Positions 15,901 to 25,117 of a DNA stretch of 64,000 bases are shown in pieces; position 1 is the first letter of the stretch, and every line of letters starts with the position of its first letter. The position numbers and the translations under genes were made by a program. Below the pieces are notes generated by a model. That model worked only from the letters and a program-made list of their open reading frames with translations. It ran no database searches and was not told the DNA's origin. This DNA comes from Trebonia sp963777905 (GTDB lineage Bacteria; Actinomycetota; Actinomycetes; Streptosporangiales; Streptosporangiaceae): assembly GCA_963777905.1 (NCBI GenBank), contig CAVZSM010000042.1:1-64000 (forward strand), read 5' to 3'.

Positions 15901-16067
15901 CGATGTGACCAGTCCACACTCACGTATCTGATGGTATGCGGACGGGGGCGGTCGCCGACAATCGGGAGGTTACGGTAAATTTCACTCTTTTCCGGATGTT
16001 CACCTGGCAGACTCTCTTCATCCAGATGTCGTACAGACAAGAGCAACCTTCGCGAAAGACCGGGCAG

Positions 16068-16811
16068 TCAGCGGCCCTGGTTCCTGACCGCCTCGGCCGC
16101 GGCTACCGCCGCCTCCGGGTCAAGGTACCGGCCGCCAGGCGGCAGCGGGCGGGACGACGCGTCGAGCTCGTAGAGCAGCGGGATCCCCGTGGGAATGTTC
16201 AGCTCGGCGATCGACGCGTCGCTGATCCCGTCCAGGTGCTTGACCAGCGCGCGCAGCGAGTTGCCGTGGGCCACCACCAGGACCGTGCGGCCGGCGCACA
16301 GGTCCGGCACGATCGCGTCGTACCAGTACGGCAGCATCCGGGCTACGACATCGCGAAGGCATTCGGTCCGCGGCATCAGCTCTGGCGGCAGCGTCGCGTA
16401 CCTGGGGTCGCCTGCCTGGGACAGCGGGTCGTCGTCAGGGATCGGCGGCGGCGGCACGTCGTACGACCGGCGCCAGATCATGAACTGCTCGTCGCCGAAC
16501 TCCTCGCGGGTCTGCGCCTTGTCCTTGCCCTGCAAAGCGCCATAGTGGCGCTCGTTCAGCCGCCACGAGCGCTGCACGGGCAGCCAGCTCAGCCCGGCGG
16601 CATCGAGCGCGACGTTCGCGGTCTGGATCGCGCGGGTGAGCACCGACGTATGCACGACGTCGGGGCGCAGCCCGGCGTCGACCACCATCCGGCCCGCGGC
16701 CGCCGCCTCCTGGGCGCCCTTGGGGGCGAGACCTACGTCGACCCACCCGGTGAACAGGCCCTTGGTATTCCACTCACTTTCACCGTGGCGCAGCAGCACG
16801 AGCGTTCCCAT
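16068..16811 (-). CDS. gpmA: 2,3-bisphosphoglycerate-dependent phosphoglycerate mutase
   Basis: Interconverts 3- and 2-phosphoglycerate in glycolysis. The family signature LLRHGESEWN with catalytic His9 stands at the N-terminus, and the second histidine is in VVAHGNSLRALVKHLDGIS. The substrate-binding segment LNERHYGALQGKDKAQT is intact. Length is 247 residues, normal for the family. ATG at 16811 gives the standard start. It is divergent from mshA and upstream of senX3, the usual actinobacterial order apart from the missing phoU. Confidence 0.95.
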   Translation of the reverse strand: MGTLVLLRHGESEWNTKGLFTGWVDVGLAPKGAQEAAAAGRMVVDAGLRPDVVHTSVLTRAIQTANVALDAAGLSWLPVQRSWRLNERHYGALQGKDKAQTREEFGDEQFMIWRRSYDVPPPPIPDDDPLSQAGDPRYATLPPELMPRTECLRDVVARMLPYWYDAIVPDLCAGRTVLVVAHGNSLRALVKHLDGISDASIAELNIPTGIPLLYELDASSRPLPPGGRYLDPEAAVAAAEAVRNQGR

Positions 16812-16918
16812 GCCGGTCAGCCTAGCCGACAGCGGGGAACACAACCCGCGCGCCGGGGCTTCGGTCAGGTAGACCATGTAGTGAAGCCAGGAGCAGCAAG
16901 GGAACACGAATCGGGCGG

Positions 16919-18244
16919 GTGGAGTTGGTTACAACTGTGTCAACGGTGCCTAGGCGCGTCCTGAATATCCCGAATGTCCCCCGACGGATCGCCACACTCA
17001 GCGTCCATACGTCACCGCTCGACCAGCCGGGCACCGGTGACGCGGGCGGCCTGAACGTGTACGTCGTCGAGGTGGCCAAACGGCTCGCGGCCCGCGGCAT
17101 CGAAGTCGACATCTTCACCAGGGCGGTCTGCCGGGACACCCCGCCGCTGACCGAGATCTCTCCCGGTGTCCTGGTCCGCAGCGTGGTCGCCGGCCCGTTC
17201 GAGGAGCTCGACAAGACCGACCTGCCCGCCCAGGTCTGCGAGTTCACCCTCGAGGTGCTGCGCGCCGAGGCGGAGGCCGACCCCGGCAGGTACGACCTGG
17301 TGCATGCGCACTACTGGCTGTCCGGCAAGGTCGGGGCGGTCGCGAAGGAGCGCTGGGGCGTGCCCCTGGTGCAGTCGATGCACACGCTGGGCAAGGTGAA
17401 GAACGCGGCGCTGGCGGCCGGCGACGCCGCCGAGCCCGACGACAGGATCCGCGGCGAACTCGACGTGGTGGCCACGGCCGACCGGCTGATCGCCAACACG
17501 ACGGAAGAGGCTCGCCAGCTCACCGAGCTTTACGGGGCGGACCCGGCCAAGGTCAGGACCGTCAGCCCTGGCGCGGACCTGAGCGTCTTCACCCCCGGCG
17601 GGCATGGCGCGAAGGCCGGGATACGGCGCAAGCTCGGCATCGCGGCGGACGCCGTGGTGCTGGTGTTCGCCGGCCGGGTCCAGCCGCTCAAGGGGCCCGA
17701 CGTCGTGCTCAAGGCCGCGGCCCGGCTGATCGAGGCCGATCCGGAACTCGCCAAGCGACTGCTAGTGGTGCTGGTCGGCGGGCCGAGCGGGCGATCAGAG
17801 CGCGCGGATCCCGACCGGATGCGTGAGCTGGCGGCCAAGCTCGGGATTACCGACATCGTCCGGTTCGAGCCGCCTTGCCCGCAAGCCGAGCTCGCCGACT
17901 GGTACCGCGCGGCCACGGTCGTGCTGACCCCGTCGCACTCGGAGTCGTTCGGGCTTGTCGCACTCGAGGCCCAGGCCTGCGGCACGCCCGTGGTGGCGGC
18001 CAGCGTGGGCGGGCTGCGCACGGTCGTCAGGGACGATTACTCGGGTGTCCTGGTACACAGCCACGACCCGGCGGACTGGGCGCAGGCGATCAGGCGGCTG
18101 GTGCGGACGCCGCGGCGGCTGCACGCCCTTTCCAAGGGCGCGCGGCGGCACGCGTCCACTTTCGGCTGGTCCGCGACAGTAGACCGGCTGGCCACGGTGT
18201 ATACCGGTGCAATGGACGAGACAGCAGCACGGGTCAGGGCGTAA
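16919..18244 (+). CDS. mshA: D-inositol-3-phosphate glycosyltransferase (mycothiol synthesis)
   Basis: First step of mycothiol synthesis: transfers GlcNAc from UDP-GlcNAc to 1L-inositol-1-phosphate. It is a 441-residue GT-B fold, family 4 enzyme. Acceptor-side motifs HTSPLDQPGTGDAGGLNVYV and HAHYWLSG and the donor site SHSESFGLVALEAQACGTP (with the Glu pair of EX7E enzymes) are present. GTG at 16919 is the likely start. It is followed six bases later by a YbjN-family gene, the typical neighbour in actinobacteria. Confidence 0.96.
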   Translation: MELVTTVSTVPRRVLNIPNVPRRIATLSVHTSPLDQPGTGDAGGLNVYVVEVAKRLAARGIEVDIFTRAVCRDTPPLTEISPGVLVRSVVAGPFEELDKTDLPAQVCEFTLEVLRAEAEADPGRYDLVHAHYWLSGKVGAVAKERWGVPLVQSMHTLGKVKNAALAAGDAAEPDDRIRGELDVVATADRLIANTTEEARQLTELYGADPAKVRTVSPGADLSVFTPGGHGAKAGIRRKLGIAADAVVLVFAGRVQPLKGPDVVLKAAARLIEADPELAKRLLVVLVGGPSGRSERADPDRMRELAAKLGITDIVRFEPPCPQAELADWYRAATVVLTPSHSESFGLVALEAQACGTPVVAASVGGLRTVVRDDYSGVLVHSHDPADWAQAIRRLVRTPRRLHALSKGARRHASTFGWSATVDRLATVYTGAMDETAARVRA

Positions 18245-18249
18245 CGGAC

Positions 18250-18750
18250 ATGGCACCGCGCGACGCCCTCGGGGACGTGCTCGGCAGGCTCGGCCTGGAG
18301 TACACCCAGCCCGAGCCCGGTGCCTATCTGGTCCGCCTGGCTGGCGAGCACAAGCTCGCCACGATGACCTGGCTGATCGCCGGGGACCACAGCCTCCAGG
18401 TGGAGGCGTTCTTCTGCCGTCAGCCCGACGAGAACCACGCCGCCTTCTACCGCTTCCTGCTCGAGCGCAACGGGCGGCTGTATGGCGTGCACTTCGCGGT
18501 GGACCGCACCGGCGACGTCTACCTGACCGGCCGGCTCCCGCTGGCGGCGATCACCGACGACGAGATCGACCGGCTGCTCGGCTGCGTGCTCACGTACTCG
18601 GACGAGTCGTTCAACGAGGCGCTTAAGCTTGGTTTCGGCTCCGCCATCAGGCGGGAATGGGCGTGGCGGGAAAAGCGCGGCGAAAGCCTGGCCAACTTGC
18701 GTCCCTTCGCCGCGTTCATCAAGGGCGACAATCAGGCGGACCTGCCGTGA
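18250..18750 (+). CDS. YbjN domain-containing protein
   Basis: A 166-residue soluble protein of the YbjN family, which has a type III secretion chaperone-like fold and no settled function. Sequence features include an N-terminal helix (ALGDVLGRLGLEY), a central beta-sheet region (HKLATMTWLI, LQVEAFFCR) and VYLTGRLPLAAITDDEIDRL. It sits directly after mshA and its TGA overlaps the next gene's GTG, so it is likely in one operon with both. The start at 18250 lacks a strong ribosome-binding site, as expected for a gene translated with its upstream neighbour. Confidence 0.85.
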   Translation: MAPRDALGDVLGRLGLEYTQPEPGAYLVRLAGEHKLATMTWLIAGDHSLQVEAFFCRQPDENHAAFYRFLLERNGRLYGVHFAVDRTGDVYLTGRLPLAAITDDEIDRLLGCVLTYSDESFNEALKLGFGSAIRREWAWREKRGESLANLRPFAAFIKGDNQADLP

Positions 18751-19700
18751 GCGTGCAGCAGCTACCCCTCGACGTGAGCGTGCACCAGATGCACGTCCAC
18801 GTAACCGTCGACGAGTTGCTCTGCGTCATCTTCGCCCTGCTCACCGCCGCGAGCAACGCCGTCGCGGCGGTCCTGCAGCGCAAGGCGGCCGCGCAGGTGC
18901 CGCTGGAACGGTCCATGCACGTCTCCCTGATCGCCGACCTGATGCACCGCCGGGTGTGGCTGGCCGGGATCGCCATGGTGATCGTCGCCGCGGTAGCCCA
19001 GGCGACCGCCCTTGCCTTCGGGCCGATCGCCCTGGTCCAGCCGATCTTCATCATCGAGCTGCCGCTCACGCTCCTGCTCTCCACCCTGCTGTTCAGGGGC
19101 CGCGATTCGCTCCACCTGCTCCCCTGGCGCGCGATCATCATCACCACCGTCGCCCTCGGCGCCGGGCTGGCCGCCGCGCAGCCCAGTGGCGGTGTCGATT
19201 CCGCGCGGGATACGAGCTGGATGATCGCGCTGATCGTCACGGCCGCCTTCGAGGCCGTGCTGATCAGCACGGCGGTTGGCCTGCGAGGCGAGCCGCGGGC
19301 CGCGCTGCTCGGCCTAGCCGCGGCCTGCGGGTACGCGCTAACCGCGGCGCTGCTGAAGAACGCGGTGGCCGACCTGAACGAGGGGGTGGCCGAGTTCTTC
19401 ACCAGCTGGCACATCTACGCGGTCGCGGTGGCTGGCGTGGGCTCGCTCTTCCTGCTGCAGAACGCGCTGCAGGCGGGCACCCTGGTCGCCTCGCAGCCGA
19501 TGCTCACCGTCGGCGACGCGCTGATCAGCATTGCCTACGGCGTCACCCTGTTCGGCGAGGTGCTACGCGACGGATGGTGGCTGGTGCCGCAGTTCATCGC
19601 GCTCGGGGCGATCATCTACGGGTGCGTGCAGATCGCCAAGTCGCCGCTGGCGTCCGAGGCCGCACCACTGGTCACAGAAGCGCCTTCGACGGTACAGTAA
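18747..19700 (+). CDS. DMT-superfamily transporter, multi-helix inner membrane protein
   Basis: A 317-residue integral membrane protein with nine or ten hydrophobic segments in two similar halves, as in drug/metabolite transporters. Segments include LLCVIFALLTAASNAVAAVL near the start and VGDALISIAYGVTLFGEVL near the end, the latter typical of the last EamA repeat. The first 22 residues are polar. GTG at 18747 overlaps the YbjN stop (GTGA). It ends four bases before the BlaI-type gene. The substrate cannot be told from sequence. Confidence 0.83.
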   Translation: MSVQQLPLDVSVHQMHVHVTVDELLCVIFALLTAASNAVAAVLQRKAAAQVPLERSMHVSLIADLMHRRVWLAGIAMVIVAAVAQATALAFGPIALVQPIFIIELPLTLLLSTLLFRGRDSLHLLPWRAIIITTVALGAGLAAAQPSGGVDSARDTSWMIALIVTAAFEAVLISTAVGLRGEPRAALLGLAAACGYALTAALLKNAVADLNEGVAEFFTSWHIYAVAVAGVGSLFLLQNALQAGTLVASQPMLTVGDALISIAYGVTLFGEVLRDGWWLVPQFIALGAIIYGCVQIAKSPLASEAAPLVTEAPSTVQ

Positions 19701-19704
19701 CGAC

Positions 19705-20172
19705 GTGAACAGGCTGGGCGACCTAGAGCGGGCCATCATGGAAGTCCTCTGGCAAACCGAGTCGTCATTGACCGTCAGACAGGTCAGCAACGGGCTCACC
19801 CAGCGCAATCTGGCTCACACCACAGTGATGACCGTGCTCGACCGGCTGGCGAAGAAGGGGTTCGCGCGCAGGGAACGGGACGGCCGCGCCTGGCGGTACC
19901 GGCCCGCCGCGACCCGGGAGGCCTACGTGGCGGAACTGATGCTGACCGCGCTTGAGCAGACCGGCGACCGTGACGCAGCACTCGCCAGGTTCGCGCAGAG
20001 CGTGTCAGGCTCGGAGGCCGTCGTGCTTCGTGACGCGCTGTCCCGGCTCGATCGAGAGCAGGACGGGCAGCGGTCAGAGGGAGATAGCGGGATCGGATTA
20101 TGGGGGGACTGGCCGTCGCGGCACTTCTCGCCGCGGTCGCCGTGGGGAGCGCGCGAAGTGCGCGCGTGCTGA
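19705..20172 (+). CDS. BlaI/MecI/CopY-family transcriptional repressor
   Basis: A winged-helix repressor of 155 residues. LGDLERAIMEVLWQ, LTVRQVSNGL and TTVMTVLDRLAKKGFARRERDGRAWRY form the DNA-binding domain. The C-terminal helices dimerise and carry the protease-sensitive region in MecI and BlaI. The last 24 codons overlap the start of the metallopeptidase gene in another frame, an unusually long overlap that may mean the true stop has shifted. The pair resembles mecI-mecR1 and blaI-blaR1, where the membrane protease inactivates the repressor. Confidence 0.87.
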   Translation: MNRLGDLERAIMEVLWQTESSLTVRQVSNGLTQRNLAHTTVMTVLDRLAKKGFARRERDGRAWRYRPAATREAYVAELMLTALEQTGDRDAALARFAQSVSGSEAVVLRDALSRLDREQDGQRSEGDSGIGLWGDWPSRHFSPRSPWGAREVRAC

Positions 20173-21035
20173 CGCGCGCCGCTTGGCCACGTAGGTCCCC
20201 GGCGGCCGCGATTTTGCTGTGGCAGGCCCTTGGCCTCGCAGGCGGTCTCGCCGCGATCGGCGCGCTGCTCACGATAGGCGTTGACGGCCAGCAGACGCGG
20301 TTCGCCGGGGTGTTCGGCGGGCTGGGCCGGCTCGCGTCGGGCCAGTTGCTGCAGCCGCACCAGCCGCCGCTGGTCGCCACCCTGCGACTCGCGATGCTCG
20401 CCGCCGGGTTCGCGCTGCTTTCCGTGCTGTCGTGGATGCTGGTGATCGCGTTCGCCGACGCGATCGCCGCCAGGCGCCGCCAGCGGGAACTGCTCGCGCT
20501 GCTCGCGCGCGGCGACCCGAAGGCGCCGGGAGCGCTGGTCATCGACTACCCGGCCGCCGCGGCGTACTGCCTGCCGGGCATCAGGTCCCAGATCGTCGTG
20601 AGCGTGGGCACCCTGGAACTGCTCGCCCCCGCCGAGCTAGCCGCGGTGCTCGCGCACGAACGCGCTCACCTGCGCGCCAGGCACGACCTGGTGCTGATCC
20701 CGTTCACTTCGCTGCGCCGCACGTTCCCCCGGTCCGGGGTGATCACACAGGCGTACCGCACGGTCGCGCTGCTCGTCGAGATGATGGCCGACGACCGCGC
20801 GCTGCGGGTCCGCGGCCTGTTCGCCAGGGAACTGGCCACCGCGCTGCTGCGGTTCGGCACGGCCGGCGCGCAATGCCCCGCGGGAGCGCTGTCCGCCGCG
20901 GAGGGCGAGCTCACGGCGCGGGTCAACCGGCTGCTCGCGCCGCCGCCGCCGCTGTGCCGCGCCGCCCAGGCCGTGGTCGTGCTGTCGGCCGCCGCGCTTG
21001 TCCTGACACCGCTGCTGCTGCTGGCGATGGCTTAA
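20100..21035 (+). CDS. M56/M48-type membrane metallopeptidase, BlaR-like
   Basis: A 311-residue membrane protease paired with the BlaI-type repressor. It has several membrane helices and the zinc motif HERAH (in VLAHERAHLRARHDL), with an upstream AYCLPGIRSQIVVSVGTLELL segment typical of M56 peptidases. Unlike BlaR1 or MecR1 there is no extracellular penicillin-binding sensor domain; the protein ends after the last helix. This is the common short actinobacterial form. ATG at 20100 lies inside the repressor gene. Confidence 0.85.
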   Translation: MGGLAVAALLAAVAVGSARSARVLTRAAWPRRSPAAAILLWQALGLAGGLAAIGALLTIGVDGQQTRFAGVFGGLGRLASGQLLQPHQPPLVATLRLAMLAAGFALLSVLSWMLVIAFADAIAARRRQRELLALLARGDPKAPGALVIDYPAAAAYCLPGIRSQIVVSVGTLELLAPAELAAVLAHERAHLRARHDLVLIPFTSLRRTFPRSGVITQAYRTVALLVEMMADDRALRVRGLFARELATALLRFGTAGAQCPAGALSAAEGELTARVNRLLAPPPPLCRAAQAVVVLSAAALVLTPLLLLAMA

Positions 21036-21082
21036 GAACCAGTTATCCAGAACGGGCCCGTGGTGACTCCCCGGCAAGCCTG

Positions 21083-21427
21083 CTACCAGGGACCGTACGG
21101 ACCTGAGTTGTTCCTGCTGCCGCGGCCGAACTCCTTCACCTTCGGCCGCATATCGGCGAGGTAGATGGCCGCGGCGACGAACGCGGCCACCGAGAGGATG
21201 CCGGTTATGCCGCCGTAAGCAGCGGCATAGAGCCCGAGCACGAAGGCGACGCCGAGGATGATCAGCCAGATCGGCTTGCTCAGCTTGCCAACCGCGCGGA
21301 ACGCCTGCGCGGGCCTGATGATGGCGTCGATGAAGGCCCAGGCTTCCACCACGAACGCCGCCACCGCGAGCGCTACGAAGAAGTAGTTGAGCGGGCTATA
21401 CGTCCCGCTGCCGGTTATTGAGGCCAC
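21083..21427 (-). CDS. DUF2516 family membrane protein
   Basis: A 114-residue protein with three hydrophobic segments (FFVALAVAAFVVEAWAFIDA, PIWLIILGVAFVLGLY, GILSVAAFVAAAIYLAD) and a short hydrophilic tail. This matches DUF2516, a small actinobacterial membrane family. It commonly follows an XRE-type regulator gene, as here (28 bp gap, same strand). Start at 21427 is a GTG. Function unknown. Confidence 0.88.
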   Translation of the reverse strand: MASITGSGTYSPLNYFFVALAVAAFVVEAWAFIDAIIRPAQAFRAVGKLSKPIWLIILGVAFVLGLYAAAYGGITGILSVAAFVAAAIYLADMRPKVKEFGRGSRNNSGPYGPW

Positions 21428-21455
21428 GGGTCTACGCTACCTTGTCCGGGGCGTT

Positions 21456-21857
21456 CTAGGACTGGTCCGCGGAGTCATCCGGCTCGTCGGGCGTGCGAGT
21501 GACGGCGATCACTTCCGCCTTAGGCGGCGTCGGCTGGCTTTCGTTGCGGAAGGATTCGTAAATCTCGATCAGGACCTGCTTCTGCCGCTCGGTGAGCTGC
21601 GGGTCGGTGAGGAGCGCGGAGCGCACGCCCGAGTCACCGGGCCGGTCCTCGAGGATGCCGGCCTGCACGTAGAGCGCCTCCGCCGAGATCCGCAGCCCCT
21701 TGGCGATCTGCTGCAGGATGTCCGCGCTGGGCTTGCGGAGCCCCCGCTCGATCTGGCTGAGGTACGGGTTGGAGACGCCTGCCTGGTCGGCCAGCTGGCG
21801 CAGCGAGATCTTCGCCTGTTCGCGCTGCTGCCGAATGTAGTCACCGATTGTTGCCAT
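21456..21857 (-). CDS. XRE-family helix-turn-helix regulator
   Basis: A 133-residue DNA-binding protein. Residues 5-60 form a Cro/CI-type domain (IGDYIRQQREQAKISLRQLA, GVSNPYLSQIERGLRKPSADIL). The following helical part contains LTDPQLTERQKQVLIEIYESF, and the tail is acidic and Pro-rich. It is conserved in actinobacteria beside DUF2516. ATG at 21857. The target is unknown. Confidence 0.9.
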   Translation of the reverse strand: MATIGDYIRQQREQAKISLRQLADQAGVSNPYLSQIERGLRKPSADILQQIAKGLRISAEALYVQAGILEDRPGDSGVRSALLTDPQLTERQKQVLIEIYESFRNESQPTPPKAEVIAVTRTPDEPDDSADQS

Positions 21858-21998
21858 GTGCTCAGTCTACCCGACTGCTTGCAATTGCAAACTCTCAGCA
21901 AGCGCAGCTCAGGAGGGTATGCAGAGGAACGTGCGGGCCTCGGCGGGGCTCAGCTCTCGCCTCCTGGTTGGGCATGCCTGGTCTCAGAATGCCAGGCC

Positions 21999-22814
21999 TC
22001 AGGCAGCCGGGACCGGGGCCAGGTGGTTCCTGGCGAAGGCCAGCGTCTCGGCCAGGTCCGCGAGCCGGTCGTCCCTCGTCGCCGCGCGCGTGGTCTTCAC
22101 CTCGGCGACCACCATCCCCCGGTAACCCGTCGCCGCTATGCCGCGCAGCAGCTCGGCACACGGCTGCCGGCCGCGCCCGGGCACCAGGTGCTCGTCGGGC
22201 ACGGGACCGTTCGTGACGCCGGTGCCGTCGGCCAGGTGGACGTGCGCAAGCCGCGGGCCAAGCTCGTTTGCCATCGCGATCGCGTCGGAAGCGGAGGCGG
22301 CGGTGTGCGACAGGTCCAGGGTCACGTTCGGCAGGTCAAGGATGGTCGGGTCCCAGTGCGGCGCGTACCCGGACACCTCGGTGGTGCCTGCCCGGAGCGG
22401 GAACATGTTCTCCACGGCGAAGGTGACGTCGGTCTCTTCTGCCATCTTGGCCACGCCCTCTTCGAACCCGCGCACGTAGTCGCGCTGCCAGCGGAACGGC
22501 GGGTGCAGCACGACCACCTTCGCGCCCACCCGCTCGGCCAGTTCCTTGGCCCGCAGCAGCTTGGCCCATGGTTCCCGGCCCCAGACGAGCTGGGTGAGCA
22601 GCAGGCTGGGCGTGTGCACCGCGAGCACGGGGACCTGGTGGTAGTCGATCAGGCCTGCGAGCGCGTCGGCTGACTGGCTCACCGGGTCCGTGTAGACCAT
22701 CACCTCGAGGCCGTCGTAGCCGAGGCGCGCGGCGGCCTCGAAGGCGTCCGTGGTCCGTTCCGGATAGACGGACGACGTGGACAGCACGACGGGGGTCACA
22801 GGTAGCCCGGTCAA
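21999..22814 (-). CDS. sugar phosphate isomerase/epimerase-type TIM barrel protein
   Basis: A 271-residue xylose isomerase-like TIM barrel (AP endonuclease 2 superfamily). Metal-ligand strands are recognisable: VVVLHPPFRW, FAVENMFPL, VTLDLSHTAAS (Asp-His), RLAHVHLADG and MVVAEVKT. These supply the Glu, Asp, His and His ligands of the divalent-metal site. The substrate cannot be told; members include sugar isomerases and inosose dehydratases. The gene stands alone between the XRE regulator and radA. The 21858-21998 spacer shows no feature. Confidence 0.83.
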   Translation of the reverse strand: MTGLPVTPVVLSTSSVYPERTTDAFEAAARLGYDGLEVMVYTDPVSQSADALAGLIDYHQVPVLAVHTPSLLLTQLVWGREPWAKLLRAKELAERVGAKVVVLHPPFRWQRDYVRGFEEGVAKMAEETDVTFAVENMFPLRAGTTEVSGYAPHWDPTILDLPNVTLDLSHTAASASDAIAMANELGPRLAHVHLADGTGVTNGPVPDEHLVPGRGRQPCAELLRGIAATGYRGMVVAEVKTTRAATRDDRLADLAETLAFARNHLAPVPAA

Positions 22815-22897
22815 CGCTTTTCCTCCCGTGGTGCGGCTTCCTTCAGCTTATGCGCGCCCCGCAGTCGAATGTCAAACCGCGTCGCTATGGTGCGACC

Positions 22898-24313
22898 ATG
22901 GCGAAGTCGACGGCTGGGTTCCGCTGCAGCGAGTGCGGCTGGCAGACGCCCAAGTGGGTCGGGCGGTGCGGTGAGTGCCAGGCATGGGGCACGGTCGAGG
23001 AGACGGCGGTGCCGTCGCGGCTGGTGCGCGCCGGGATCCGGGCGGCGGCCTACGGCGGTTCCGGTGTTTCGCGCGCCGGACGGCTGGGCGGCGGCCCGGT
23101 GAGCACGGCAGCGATGCCGATCGGGAAGGTGGACGCGGCGCAGGCCGCCGCCAGGCCGACCGGCCTCGACGAGCTTGACCGGGTGCTCGGCGGCGGCCTG
23201 GTTCCCGGCGCGGTGCTGCTGCTCGCCGGCGAGCCTGGTGTCGGCAAGTCGACCCTGCTGCTCGAGGCGGGCGCCATGGTGGCGGCGGACGGGCCGGTGC
23301 TGTACATCACTGGCGAGGAGTCCGCCGCACAGGTCAGGCTCCGTGCCGACCGGATCGGCGGGGTGAGCGAGAACCTCTACCTGGCCGCGGAGACCGACCT
23401 GGGCGCGATCGTGTCACACGTGGAATGCGTCCAGCCAAGGCTGCTGATCATCGACTCGGTGCAGACGATCGCGGCCGTCGACGTGGACGGCGTGCCCGGC
23501 GGCGTCACCCAGGTGCGGGAGGTCGCCGCGGCGCTGACCGCGGTGGCCAAGGAACGGGCGATGGCGACGATCCTCGTCGGGCACGTGACCAAGGACGGCT
23601 CGGTCGCCGGCCCGCGCACGCTCGAGCACATCGTCGACGTGGTGCTGCACTTCGAGGGCGACAGGCACTCGCGGCTGCGCATGGTCCGCGCGGTCAAGAA
23701 CCGGTACGGCCCCACCGACGAGGTCGGCTGCTTCGACCTTGGCGAGTACGGCATGATCGGCCTCGCCGACCCGAGCGGCCTGTTCCTCTCCCGGCACCGC
23801 GAGCCGGTGCCGGGCACGTGCGTCACCGTCACGCTGGAGGGGCGGCGGCCGCTGCTCGCGGAGGTGCAGGCGCTCGTGTGCCAGTCCGCGCTGGAGATGC
23901 CGCGCCGTGTCACCTCCGGACTCGACGCCTCCCGGGTGGGCATGGTGCTCGCGGTGCTGCAGCGCCGCGCCGACGTCAAGATAGGCAAGCAGGACGTGTA
24001 CGCGGCGACCGTTGGCGGAGTGCGGCTGACCGAGCCGTCGGTGGACCTGGCGGTCGCGCTCGCGCTGGCCAGCTCGGTGGCGAACCTGTCCGTCCCGCAG
24101 GGCGTGATCGCGGTCGGCGAGGTGGGCCTGGCCGGCGAGGTGCGGAACGTGGCGGGCGTGCCGCGCCGGGTCGCGGAGGCCGAGCGGATGGGCTTCCGCC
24201 GCGCCATCGTCCCATCAGGCTCGGATGCGGCCTCCTCGGCGGGGTCGTCCGGCATGGAGGTCGTCGAGGTAGAGGACGTGCGTGAAGCGATGCGGGCGGC
24301 GCTGCGGGATTAG
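22898..24313 (+). CDS. radA: DNA repair protein RadA
   Basis: A RecA-like ATPase that promotes branch migration of recombination intermediates, 471 residues. The N-terminal zinc finger is CSECGWQTPKWVGRCGECQ. Walker A is GEPGVGKSTL, the RadA-specific motif is KNRYG, and the C-terminal third is a Lon-protease-like domain (TVGGVRLTEPSVDLAVALA). ATG at 22898 gives the normal start MAKS. It is followed by a convergent secreted-protein gene and then mutY, another repair gene. Confidence 0.96.
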   Translation: MAKSTAGFRCSECGWQTPKWVGRCGECQAWGTVEETAVPSRLVRAGIRAAAYGGSGVSRAGRLGGGPVSTAAMPIGKVDAAQAAARPTGLDELDRVLGGGLVPGAVLLLAGEPGVGKSTLLLEAGAMVAADGPVLYITGEESAAQVRLRADRIGGVSENLYLAAETDLGAIVSHVECVQPRLLIIDSVQTIAAVDVDGVPGGVTQVREVAAALTAVAKERAMATILVGHVTKDGSVAGPRTLEHIVDVVLHFEGDRHSRLRMVRAVKNRYGPTDEVGCFDLGEYGMIGLADPSGLFLSRHREPVPGTCVTVTLEGRRPLLAEVQALVCQSALEMPRRVTSGLDASRVGMVLAVLQRRADVKIGKQDVYAATVGGVRLTEPSVDLAVALALASSVANLSVPQGVIAVGEVGLAGEVRNVAGVPRRVAEAERMGFRRAIVPSGSDAASSAGSSGMEVVEVEDVREAMRAALRD

Positions 24314-24323
24314 CGGGGCATGA

Positions 24324-25064
24324 TCAGCGGTCCAGCGTGAAGGTAGTGACGTGGCTGGACTGGCCGGCCGTCTGCGCTACCGCGTCGAAGGTGCCCGTGG
24401 CGCCAGCGGGAAGTGATCCGGCGCAGCCGGGCGGGCCCGTGGCCTGCCGGTTCCACGAGACCGTCAGCAGCTGCGGGACGCCGAGCTGGAACTGGACCGG
24501 CTTGGCGGCGGCGGCCTTGCACGCCGAGGAATCCCACACCACCTGACCGAGCCTGGTGACGACCACGCGCACGGATCCGGCGCCGTACGGAAGCTGGCAC
24601 GCCCTGCTGGCGGTCGACACCGCGTACACGTGGAACTCAGGCTGCGCCGTCTGCCCGTAGCTAGCCTGGCTCGTGACCAGGGTGAGCACGATGTCGCCCG
24701 GCGCGCAGCTCGGTCCGGCGGCCCCGGCGGAGGCGCTGGCCGTCGCACTCGGCTGGGCGCTGGACTGCTTCGCGCTTGGGGTAACCGGCGGAGCGGTGGT
24801 CGGCGGAATCTCGGCTGGGGTGGTGAGCGAGGGCGCGGCCGCTGGGCTGCCGTACGCCGCCGACGGGAGCGTCTCTCCCGCCTGGAGCGCGGCCATGGAC
24901 GAGCCGACGGCCGCCGGCGTGCCGGCCGACGGCCCCTTGCCGGTGAACTGCCACGCGAGGACCGCGAGGACCGCGAGGCCGCCGCCGAGGATGAAGAACC
25001 GCCGCCGCCAGTAGGCGCTCGGGTCCGTCGGCCGGCCTGAACGACGATTCGCGTTCCACCGCAT
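24324..25064 (-). CDS. membrane-anchored secreted protein with Ser/Pro-rich linker
   Basis: A 246-residue protein. A basic start (MRWNANRRSGR, YWRRR) precedes one membrane helix (FFILGGGLAVLAVLAW), a long Ala/Ser/Thr/Pro linker (about residues 45-120) and a C-terminal beta-type domain with four cysteines (SCAPGD, ACQLPYG, SSACK, PGCAG), probably two disulphides. It has the look of an actinobacterial cell-envelope protein. No enzyme motif is visible. It is divergent from mutY, 53 bp apart. Confidence 0.75.
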   Translation of the reverse strand: MRWNANRRSGRPTDPSAYWRRRFFILGGGLAVLAVLAWQFTGKGPSAGTPAAVGSSMAALQAGETLPSAAYGSPAAAPSLTTPAEIPPTTAPPVTPSAKQSSAQPSATASASAGAAGPSCAPGDIVLTLVTSQASYGQTAQPEFHVYAVSTASRACQLPYGAGSVRVVVTRLGQVVWDSSACKAAAAKPVQFQLGVPQLLTVSWNRQATGPPGCAGSLPAGATGTFDAVAQTAGQSSHVTTFTLDR

Positions 25065-25117
25065 GCGAAGAGTATGCAGTCTGCGATGCGGGCGGTCCGG
25101 TTGCCGCGCCGGGGATA

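Noticed and set aside
15841..15935. Membrane segment of SenX3 encoded just upstream of the chosen start
   Set aside because: No hydrophobic stretch is present in any frame on the minus strand.
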